The translations under genes were made by a program, and so were the position numbers. This document shows, one piece after another, positions 18,393-27,017 of a DNA stretch of 27,017 nucleotides; the first letter of the stretch is position 1, and each line of letters opens with the position of its first letter. The DNA is from Dicyema japonicum (Eukaryota > Dicyemida > Rhombozoa > Dicyemidae), in NCBI GenBank assembly GCA_011109175.1, contig RDEW01000049.1, forward strand, positions 312,391 through 339,407, in the 5' to 3' direction. The notes beneath the pieces are model-generated. The model did not search any database and had not been told where the DNA came from. It saw only the letters and a program-made list of their open reading frames with translations.

Positions 18393-18987
18393 TGTAACTC
18401 TATTGGTTATTTGAATTTGTTTTTAAGTTTTGTGGTGTTAGGAATATAACTTGTAGTTTCGTTGATTGATACATTTTAGAAATTTAGTTTTAACATTGAG
18501 TGTTTAAAAAAGTCTTGAAAGTAAGGTGGTTGAGCGAGGGATGGGTGATTTGTCTTTGCTTAATCCAACCTGTGAGACTGTGTTCGTTATGAGGATATCC
18601 CTTTGGATGCTGGAATATGACTGATTTTATGTGGAGAGAGGGGGAATGAGTTTGTGGTAACTCCTCCAAGAGTGTTCTTATTCGTAAAATAGAATAGATC
18701 CACGTAAACTGTTGGCGACACTGATTAAGGGCATACACGGGCATGGGAAGGTTTCTGAACATTACAAATCATAAGTGATGTACTTTATAGCAAAATGTCA
18801 CTTAATAGACAAAGCTTTCGTCTACATTCGTCACCATAGGCGATGGAATCGGGAGACATTTGACACTCGAAGCTATGAAGAAAATGTCTTTCCGTGTATA
18901 ATGCAAGTTCAAACCGCGTCATGAACTAGAAGATTCTGCACGTGATAGTTACCATTATTTGAATTTGTAATTGCATTTTACATTTTT
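18393..18987. other. Stretch without a recognised gene
   Basis: It holds a 90-codon minus-strand open stretch (18490-18762) with no recognisable motif and unremarkable composition, probably chance. eL20 polyadenylation signals should lie shortly after 18392, but no clear AATAAA is seen in the first 80 bp. Confidence 0.25.
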
Positions 18988-19265
18988 AAATTCAACCAGA
19001 GATCACGTGAACAATGGCATTCAAGTTGAGGACTAATTGTCTATCAGTCATCAATTTTGGATGTCACAAATTCTGATAAAAAATAAAATTCATATTGGCA
19101 GGTGATTACTTTTCTGTCAATCTTAAAAATTCAACCAGAGATCACGTGAACAATGGCATTCAAGTTGAGGACTAATTGTCTATCAGTCATCAATTTTGGA
19201 TGTCACAAATTCTGATAAAAAATAAAATTCATATTGGCAGGTGATTACTTTTCTGTCAATCTTAA
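18988..19265. repeat. Two-copy tandem duplication, 139-bp unit
   Basis: Copy 1 is about 18988-19126 and copy 2 about 19127-19265. They are essentially identical, differing only at the edges. No coding potential is evident. The near-perfect identity means either a recent event or an assembly duplication. Confidence 0.92.
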
Positions 19266-19542
19266 TCCCACGTGCTCAATTTGAATCCTATACAACAGTG
19301 AATCTTACCCTTTGCCAAAATTGACAATCGGATAATACCTACTTTAATTCAAATAATAGAAACAACAGTTTTTCTATCAAAATCAATTTATCCTAAAAAT
19401 AAGCGGTGTTCTGCTAATTTTTAATACCAGGCTTTATATGACTCATTTGACTCGCATACCTCTCAACTGCATAAATTCTACTTACTTCGATTGTTTCTAA
19501 TATAATGGTTTACCACCATAAACCCCATTCTCCCTAATAAGT
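19266..19542. other. Unassigned stretch
   Basis: A/T-rich sequence without recognisable genes, lying between two tandem duplications. Confidence 0.25.
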
Positions 19543-19734
19543 TCATTTTCAAATACTTTAAATTGTAGTTTCAATTTCTGTTATACAATCTACCCCCTTC
19601 ATAATTTAAAAACTCTCGATGGCAAGTAAATCTGTGAATCATTTTCAAATACTTTAAATTGTAGTTTCAATATCTGTTATACAATCTACCCCCTTCATAA
19701 TTTAAAAACTCTCGATGGCAAGTAAATCTGTGAA
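19543..19734. repeat. Two-copy tandem duplication, 96-bp unit
   Basis: Copies at about 19543-19638 and 19639-19734 differ by a single base (tttctg against tatctg). No coding potential is evident. Confidence 0.92.
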
Positions 19735-19819
19735 TCTTTGACTATCCCCAGCAGGGATGGCGCAGTGTCATGAATCCTGATGGTGCCTGGTTCTCTGCTG
19801 TACATTCCGACTGAAGATG

Positions 19820-19940
19820 CTTTGGTTTTGACTAGTGACTTCGCCATCAGTGAATACTCCACTGTGGAACAGATCGTCTACAAGGACTCACACGAAAAAA
19901 AGAAGTGTAGAACGTTCGATAATGTTCTTTACTCTAATGA
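19820..19940 (+). repeat. Divergent repeat copy B, coding-like
   Basis: This is the homologue of 16820-16955 in opposite orientation. The + strand reads LVLTSDFAISEYSTVEQIVY then KDSHEKKKCRTFDNVLYSNE without a stop until TGA shortly after 19945. It is therefore the better preserved copy. Similarity fades on both sides, perhaps extending to about 20000. I do not recognise the protein. Confidence 0.6.
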
Positions 19941-20454
19941 ATTGTGTCGCTGACTAATCTCAGCCATGTGGTTTGCATTAAAAGTCGATAAGATCTCTGC
20001 CAACATGCAAAATTAAAATCTTTAACGATCCACAAATCTGGTGGTAAACATTTGATGACCTTATGAAGTTGACCGTATACACTTTTTTAAGGGGGGATAG
20101 ATCCGGCAGATACCCATCAGTAACCAATTTTCATGGAAACTGAATGATAGCGAGAATTTATTTATCACCAGCCTCTTCAAGTAAAATGGACAGTAGGCTA
20201 ACAGGAAAGTAGCTACCAAAAAGAGTTAACTTTCACTGAGTTGAACTTGTCTAGAATAAGTCCAATGCCACCACGCCTGATTAAATAAATCTGGGAACGG
20301 TAGCCTGGCATTCGTTCCATCGCCACTAGCAAAAAAAGTTGAGACTGGGTATGTTGTTACAAATCTAAGGAGTCTTTCCACAAGCGAGTGCGCTACTTAG
20401 CAATTAACGAAGCGAGGACTCTCTTCTATTGCATTTCGCCTACACCTATAAATC
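19941..20454. other. Stretch without a recognised gene
   Basis: Apart from the fading end of repeat copy B, no coding or structural feature was recognised on either strand. Confidence 0.25.
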
Positions 20455-20523
20455 TTGGCTTATTCAAAACGAGTGGATAAACGACGATATAAAGGAACAT
20501 CAGTTGTCAAGATATTTTCAAAT

Positions 20524-20817
20524 ATGGCATTCCGACTGCTGTTTGCAAAAGACCAATTCAGGAAGCAAGCAATATTAGCGAAAACGACTAAATTAAGTCC
20601 TATACTCCCCACCATGGACTCGGTTTTGCCGTTCAAAAGAGTATGTGACATCAATCGAAATTTATTGGCGCAAATACGTAAAGTTTACAAATCCCTACTT
20701 GCGAATGAGTTTCTTGAAACATTAAAGAGGAATTTCAAGCTGTCTTCAACCGTGTTTTCCCAGCGATGTATCCTACTCTGTTTATCGCAGGAGATTGGAA
20801 TGCAATCTAGAAACTAA
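20524..20817 (+). CDS. Hypothetical ORF, about 97 aa
   Basis: The open frame runs from about 20455. The first ATG is at 20524 and the stop at 20815-20817. The product is basic, rich in Lys, Arg and Leu, and probably helical (DINRNLLAQIRKVYKSLLAN). There is no signal peptide or membrane segment and no recognised family. A 363-bp open stretch in A/T-rich DNA is mildly unusual but could be chance or one exon of a split gene. Confidence 0.25.
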   Translation: MAFRLLFAKDQFRKQAILAKTTKLSPILPTMDSVLPFKRVCDINRNLLAQIRKVYKSLLANEFLETLKRNFKLSSTVFSQRCILLCLSQEIGMQSRN

Positions 20818-20832
20818 TTTTCGATCTCTCCT

Positions 20833-21034
20833 AACATTTCTTGAAGGAGACATTCAATTCATTTAGAAAATTGGTAGGAACAAAGGTACCTTAAAAACAT
20901 TAAAAATTGGTGACTCAAAATCTGTTTAATTTAAACATTTCTTGAAGGAGACATTCAATTCATTTAGAAAATTGGTAGGAACAAAGGTACCTTAAAAACA
21001 TTAAAAATTGGTGACTCAAAATCTGTTTAATTTA
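20833..21034. repeat. Two-copy tandem duplication, 101-bp unit
   Basis: Copies at about 20833-20933 and 20934-21034 appear identical. The first copy begins within 20 bp after the stop of the hypothetical ORF. Confidence 0.92.
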
Positions 21035-21251
21035 AAGCAACCCATGGTTTTCTTCAAGTACATTCATTACCACCAATATTATTCATATGAATCTAAACTA
21101 CCTTCCAAATATGAAGTTGGGAGAAGTGGTTATTAAGAGGGTCATCACAATTCGTCAGTATTAGGATAAAATTCTAGGATTAAACCATATTGAGTCACAA
21201 AATTATCAAATGTCTTTGAAATATGATTAAATATTTTATGTCTAGTATAAG

Positions 21252-21362
21252 ATGTATAGTGATGCTGAGGAAATTGAACGAGAAGCTGAGATCGAAATCA
21301 GAACTCGTCGTCATGAAACGAAATCTCATGGAAGATCAAAGAAAATCAAAAAAAGCTTTTAA
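21252..21362 (+). CDS. Short highly charged ORF, possible exon
   Basis: ATG at 21252 to TAA at 21360-21362 encodes 36 residues (MYSDAEEIEREAEIEIRTRR and a Lys/Arg-rich end). It is acidic-then-basic and helical, and looks like real protein, possibly a terminal exon after an AG at 21243-21244. No upstream exon could be joined with confidence and no family is recognised. Confidence 0.2.
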   Translation: MYSDAEEIEREAEIEIRTRRHETKSHGRSKKIKKSF

Positions 21363-21740
21363 AGTTGCAAGGACTTCTGTAGAAGTCTCCTGGATTTCCT
21401 AATCTATATAAACCGAAAAGGCCCGTAAGACTAAGAGCATCCAGTTATAAGCCAAACATGGTTGTGTGGGCTCGAGATAAGTATAGCTTTCTGTTGGAAC
21501 GTTAACAAAAGCACGTGGGTTGTTAGTTAGGTGTTCTCTAGTTTCTGAAATTTTTCATTCATTATTATTATTATTTATTTAAAAAACCCCGAAAAGGTAC
21601 ACAAATAAAAAAGGAGTAAACCAACTAATTAAGTGATCCCGGTACGCCTCAACAGGATCGAGAGGTTTTTCCTATGTTTCTCAAGAGTACCCTCGGCTTT
21701 TTTGAATAGAGGGGTGGGTTTTCCCCCAAATTTCGTGTAT
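21363..21740. other. Stretch without a recognised gene
   Basis: No gene is recognised. It is A/T-rich with a short ATT run near 21560-21580. Confidence 0.25.
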
Positions 21741-21761
21741 TTCAGTAATTCTAAACAAAAG
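21741..21761 (+). repeat. Isolated partial monomer of the downstream 58-bp satellite
   Basis: Twenty-one bases starting ttcagtaattctaaacaaaa are identical to the most common satellite monomer, 800 bp upstream of the array. They are followed by gaaac where the array has gcaac. Between this copy and the array lies the minus-strand LINE fragment. Confidence 0.7.
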
Positions 21762-22300
21762 AAACGACTTGTTTCTTGACCACACAGACCGATGAAGCCG
21801 AGACATTATTTTGATTGCGGCTGGTCAAAAATTGGGGGGAAAAGATCGGGGGGGGGGGGGGGGTAGATTCGTTAGACGTGCCAGTTTGCCAAATAGGGAA
21901 TTGATCTTGAATGAATTTGACATCAAAGCTCCATAGGACCTTGAGGCACAAGCATACTCTATCGTCTGTTTTAGGAGTTAATTGAACAAGACGACAGCGC
22001 ATTCCTGAGACGGCATGGATTTCAAGAGCAATTTGATTATATTAGTTTCCTGAGACCCTTTGTCATAACGTTCTTCACATGTTGGAAAAATGTCAACAAA
22101 GGGTCAAATGCCAGTCCCAGGATAGTTGGACAATTTATAATGGTAAGGAGTCTCCATAAATGTTAAATTCCAGTGTATGTTTTCTTTTCTGTCCGTGGTG
22201 AAAATTGTATACGTTGATTTATTCCTGGAAATGGAGAGAATCAACTTGAACCAGGCTCTGCAAGCGATGATTAGGTCGTCAGCATAAGTGAGAAGCATTA
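21760..22300 (-). mobile_element. LINE reverse transcriptase fragment
   Basis: The minus-strand frame 22298-22104 begins with LLTYADDLIIACR, the RT catalytic YADD box. In the next frame it is followed by TILGLAFDPLLTFFQHVKNV (about 22130-22070) and KGLRKL, the usual block after the RT palm in Jockey/CR1-like elements. Below about 22000 the homology is lost in sequence that includes a G16 run. This is a dead fragment. Confidence 0.75.
21848..21863 (+). repeat. Homopolymer run of 16 G
   Basis: Sixteen consecutive G, with a further six-G run about ten bases upstream. It is very unusual in this A/T-rich window. Its length is likely to be unreliable. Confidence 0.85.
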
Positions 22301-22558
22301 ATTCTGGTCATCCAGGCTATAAGATCTCTTCATCAATCTTATAGGCAGTGTGACATCGGCATGCGTAAATAAATTGATCCACGAAGTTGGTTTAAGCATT
22401 AAATCCGAAGGTGACAAGAATAGGATTTCGAGAAGTCCTTGTGATTTATGGAAGCGTAATATGTCACATAGGAAATCTGAAGCCTATGGGCAATCTGTTT
22501 TTTTACATGTTTCAATGGTAACCAGAGATATACTACATGATATGACTTTTTTGTAACT

Positions 22559-25500
22559 ATTAAATAAAAGCAACAAGCAAACATTTAACTAATACAGTAA
22601 TTCTAAACAAAAGCAACATAAATAAAAGCAACAGAGCAACATTCAACTAATTCAGTAATTCTAAACAAAAGCAACATAAATAAAAGCAACAGAGCAACAT
22701 TCAACTAATTCAGTAATTCTAAACAAAAGCAACATAAATAAAAGCAACAGAGCAACATTCAACTAATTCAGTAATTCTAAACAAAAGCAACATAAATAAA
22801 AGCAACAGAGCAACATTAACTAATTCAGTAATTCTAAATAAAAGCAACATAAATAAAAGCAACAGAGCAACATTTAACTAATTCAGTAATTCTAAACAAA
22901 AGCAACATAAATAAAAGCAACAGAGCAACATTCAACTAATTCAGTAATTCTAAACAAAAGCAACATAAATAAAAGCAACAGAGCAACATTTAACTAATTC
23001 AGTAATTCTAAACAAAAGCAACATAAATAAAAGCAACAGAGCAACATTTAACTAATTCAGTAATTCTAAACAAAAGCAACATAAATAAAAGCAACAGAGC
23101 AACATTCAACTAATTCAGTAATTCTAAACAAAAGCAACATAAATAAAAGCAACAGAGCAACATTAACTAATTCAGTAATTCTAAATAAAAGCAACATAAA
23201 TAAAAGCAACAGAGCAACATTTAACTAATTCAGTAATTCTAAACAAAAGCAACATAAATAAAAGCAACAGAGCAACATTTAACTAATTCAGTAATTCTAA
23301 ATAAAAGCAACATAAATAAAAGCAACAGAGCAACATTTAACTAATTCAGTAATTCTAAACAAAAGCAACATAAATAAAAGCAACAGAGCAACATTAACTA
23401 ATTCAGTAATTCTAAAAAAGCAACATAAATAAAAGCAACAGAGCAACATTTAACTAATTCAGTAATTCTAAACAAAAGCAACATAAATAAAAGCAACAGA
23501 GCAACATTTAACTAATTCAGTAATTCTAAATAAAAGCAACATAAATAAAAGCAACAGAGCAACATTAACTAATTCAGTAATTCTAAATAAAAGCAACATA
23601 AATAAAAGCAACAGAGCAACATTTAACTAATTCAGTAATTCTAAACAAAAGCAACATAAATAAAAGCAACAGAGCAACATTTAACTAATTCAGTAATTCT
23701 AAACAAAAGCAACATAAATAAAAGCAACAGAGCAACATTTAACTAATTCAGTAATTCTAAACAAAAGCAACATAAATAAAAGCAACAGAGCAACATTCAA
23801 CTAATTCAGTAATTCTAAACAAAAGCAACATAAATAAAAGCAACAGAGCAACATTTAACTAATTCAGTAATTCTAAACAAAAGCAACATAAATAAAAGCA
23901 ACAGAGCAACATTTAACTAATTCAGTAATTCTAAACAAAAGCAACATAAATAAAAGCAACAGAGCAACATTAACTAATTCAGTTATTCTAAAAAAAACAA
24001 CATAAATAAAAGCAACAGAGCAACATTTAACTAATTCAGTAATTCTAAACAAAAGCAACATAAATAAAAGCAACAGAGCAACATTTAACTAATTCAGTAA
24101 TTCTAAACAAAAGCAACATAAATAAAAGCAACAGAGCAACATTCAACTAATTCAGTAATTCTAAAAAAGCAACATAAATAAAAGCAACAGAGCAACATTT
24201 AACTAATTCAGTAATTCTAAACAAAAGCAACATAAATAAAAGCAACAGAGCAACATTAACTAATTCAGTAATTCTAAAAAAGCAACATAAATAAAAGCAA
24301 CAGAGCAACATTTAACTAATTCAGTAATTCTAAACAAAAGCAACATAAATAAAAGCAACAGAGCAACATTTAACTAATTCAGTAATTCTAAACAAAAGCA
24401 ACATAAATAAAAGCAACAGAGCAACATTAACTAATTCAGTAATTCTAAACAAAAGCAACATAAATAAAAGCAACAGAGCAACATTCAACTAATTCAGTAA
24501 TTCTAAACAAAAGCAACATAAATAAAAGCAACAGAGCAACATTTAACTAATTCAGTTATTCTAAATAAAAGCAACATAAATAAAAGCAACAGAGCAACAT
24601 TTAACTAATTCAGTAATTCTAAACAAAAGCAACATAAATAAAAGCAACAGAGCAACATTTAACTAATTCAGTTATTCTAAACAAAAGCAACATAAATAAA
24701 AGCAACAGAGCAACATTTAACTAATTCAGTTATTCTAAAAAAAAAGCAACATAAATAAAAGCAACAGAGCAACATTTAACTAATTCAGTTATTCTAAATA
24801 AAAGCAACATAAATAAAAGCAACAGAGCAACATTTAACTAATTCAGTAATTCTAAACAAAAGCAACATAAATAAAAGCAACAGAGCAACATTTAACTAAT
24901 TCAGTAATTCTAAACAAAAGCAACATAAATAAAAGCAACAGAGCAACATTCAACTAATTCAGTAATTCTAAACAAAAGCAACATAAATAAAAGCAACAGA
25001 GCAACATTTAACTAATTCAGTAATTCTAAACAAAAGCAACATAAATAAAAGCAACAGAGCAACATTAACTAATTCAGTAATTCTAAACAAAAGCAACATA
25101 AATAAAAGCAACAGAGCAACATTTAACTAATTCAGTAATTCTAAAAAAAAGCAACATAAATAAAAGCAACAGAGCAACATTTAACTAATTCAGTAATTCT
25201 AAAAAAGCAACATAAATAAAAGCAACAGAGCAACATTAACTAATTCAGTAATTCTAAACAAAAGCAACATAAATAAAAGCAACAGAGCAACATTTAACTA
25301 ATTCAGTTATTCTAAAAAAAAGCAACATAAATAAAAGCAACAGAGCAACATTTAACTAATTCAGTTATTCTAAATAAAAGCAACATAAATAAAAGCAACA
25401 GAGCAACATTCAACTAATTCAGTTATTCTAAACAAAAGCAACATAAATAAAAGCAACAGAGCAACATTTAACTAATTCAGTTATTCTAAAAAAACAACAT

Positions 25501-27017
25501 AAATAAAAGCAACAGAGCAACATTTAACTAATTCAGTAATTCTAAACAAAAGCAACATAAATAAAAGCAACAGAGCAACATTTAACTAATTCAGTAATTC
25601 TAAATAAAAGCAACATAAATAAAAGCAACAGAGCAACATTAACTAATTCAGTAATTCTAAACAAAAGCAACATAAATAAAAGCAACAGAGCAACATTAAC
25701 TAATTCAGTTATTCTAAAAAAGCAACATAAATAAAAGCAACAGAGCAACATTTAACTAATTCAGTTATTCTAAATAAAAGCAACATAAATAAAAGCAACA
25801 GAGCAACATTCAACTAATTCAGTAATTCTAAATAAAAGCAACATAAATAAAAGCAACAGAGCAACATTCAACTAATTCAGTAATTCTAAATAAAAGCAAC
25901 ATAAATAAAAGCAACAGAGCAACATTTAACTAATTCAGTAATTCTAAATAAAAGCAACATAAATAAAAGCAACAGAGCAACATTTAACTAATTCAGTAAT
26001 TCTAAACAAAAGCAACATAAATAAAAGCAACAGAGCAACATTTAACTAATTCAGTAATTCTAAACAAAAGCAACATAAATAAAAGCAACAGAGCAACATT
26101 TAACTAATTCAGTAATTCTAAACAAAAGCAACATAAATAAAAGCAACAGAGCAACATTTAACTAATTCAGTAATTCTAAACAAAAGCAACATAAATAAAA
26201 GCAACAGAGCAACATTCAACTAATTCAGTAATTCTAAACAAAAGCAACATAAATAAAAGCAACAGAGCAACATTTAACTAATTCAGTTATTCTAAATAAA
26301 AGCAACATAAATAAAAGCAACAGAGCAACATTTAACTAATTCAGTTATTCTAAATAAAAGCAACATAAATAAAAGCAACAGAGCAACATTTAACTAATTC
26401 AGTAATTCTAAAAAAAAAGCAACATAAATAAAAGCAACAGAGCAACATTTAACTAATTCAGTAATTCTAAATAAAAGCAACATAAATAAAAGCAACAGAG
26501 CAACATTAACTAATTCAGTAATTCTAAATAAAAGCAACATAAATAAAAGCAACAGAGCAACATTTAACTAATTCAGTAATTCTAAACAAAAGCAACATAA
26601 ATAAAAGCAACAGAGCAACATTTAACTAATTCAGTAATTCTAAACAAAAGCAACATAAATAAAAGCAACAGAGCAACATTTAACTAATTCAGTAATTCTA
26701 AACAAAAGCAACATAAATAAAAGCAACAGAGCAACATTTAACTAATTCAGTAATTCTAAACAAAAGCAACATAAATAAAAGCAACAGAGCAACATTAACT
26801 AATTCAGTAATTCTAAAAAAAGCAACATAAATAAAAGCAACAGAGCAACATTAACTAATTCAGTAATTCTAAACAAAAGCAACATAAATAAAAGCAACAG
26901 AGCAACATTTAACTAATTCAGTAATTCTAAAAAAAGCAACATAAATAAAAGCAACAGAGCAACATTTAACTAATTCAGTAATTCTAAACAAAAAAGCAAC
27001 ATAAATAAAAGCAAGAG
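22559..27017 (+). repeat. Satellite array, 58-bp monomer, about 77 copies, continues past the window end
   Basis: The monomer is mostly 58 bp (56-60 with small indels) and runs without spacers to the last base. It contains the word gcaaca three times (acaaaagcaacataaataaa, then agcaacagagcaacat). Variation is concentrated at three sites: cattt/cattc/catt before aac; cagtaatt or cagttatt; and aaacaaaag, aaataaaag or a run of A before gcaac. The cagttatt variant first appears at about 23980, is frequent between about 24550 and 25770, and recurs near 26290-26350. The first monomer (about 22559-22605) is the most diverged, as expected at an array edge. There is no conserved reading frame, since 58 is not a multiple of three. 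Confidence 0.97.

Noticed and set aside
18515-18560. KVRWLSEG reading on the + strand as a second hAT fragment (family word EVRWLSRG)
   Set aside because: It is a short single word with no neighbouring hAT blocks, so it is probably coincidence.
23873-25751. Minus-strand ORFs with repeated FRITELV and LLLFMLLLF words at 23873-24073 and 25542-25751
   Set aside because: They are by-products of the 58-bp satellite. They exist only where indels happen to keep a frame open, and the monomer is not a multiple of three.
22559-27017. CRISPR-like array
   Set aside because: The repeats are directly adjacent with no unique spacers, and the context is eukaryotic. It is a satellite.

Overview
The window is eukaryotic and almost certainly animal. 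Genes are sparse and split by introns, retroelement remnants with metazoan-type domains are abundant, and one gene encodes the cytosolic ribosomal protein eL20 (RPL18A). The striking trait is intron size. Every intron whose boundaries can be fixed by protein homology or repeat periodicity is 19 to 28 nt long, with GT at the start and AG at the end, averaging about 23 nt. Among animals such very short introns are known from dicyemid mesozoans (Dicyema and relatives, parasites of cephalopod kidneys). A dicyemid is therefore my best guess for the source, by inference only. The sequence is A/T-rich and holds one ambiguous base (n at 10528).

Layout. 1-2240: a decayed + strand LINE with an N-terminal 2A-like motif, an endonuclease and a reverse transcriptase (RT). 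2325-3079 (-): remnants of a pogo/Tigger transposase. About 3540-3917 (-): an ABT1/Esf2 pseudogene that still carries a mini-intron. 4010-6773 (-): a long RT ORF with a C-terminal restriction-like endonuclease, lightly damaged. 6846-9127 (-): a ten-exon leucine-rich-repeat plus death-domain gene (LRRD1/PIDD-like). 9650-13240: further LINE pieces on both strands, an in-frame 126-bp tandem duplication, and a 5'-truncated LINE flanked by a 13-bp target-site duplication. 13250-13640 (-): a ZBED/hAT transposase remnant. 14130-15600 (-): another LINE. 15729-16150 (+): a small two-membrane-segment protein with a PPxY tail. 16321-16580 (-): a doubtful two-exon gene. 17806-18392 (+): the complete eL20 gene. 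18400-21600: poor in recognisable genes but holding three two-copy tandem duplications (139, 96 and 101 bp). About 21760-22300 (-): a LINE RT fragment. 22559 to the window end: about 77 copies of a 58-bp satellite monomer.

The genes do not form a pathway. The likely functional host genes are eL20 (translation), the LRR-death-domain protein (probably an intracellular signalling scaffold) and the PPxY membrane protein. The ABT1/Esf2 copy (ribosome biogenesis) looks dead. The rest is a record of at least five independent retroelement insertions, two DNA transposons and a satellite array. The mini-introns make conventional ORF reading misleading here: a gene appears as a ladder of short overlapping ORFs in changing frames.
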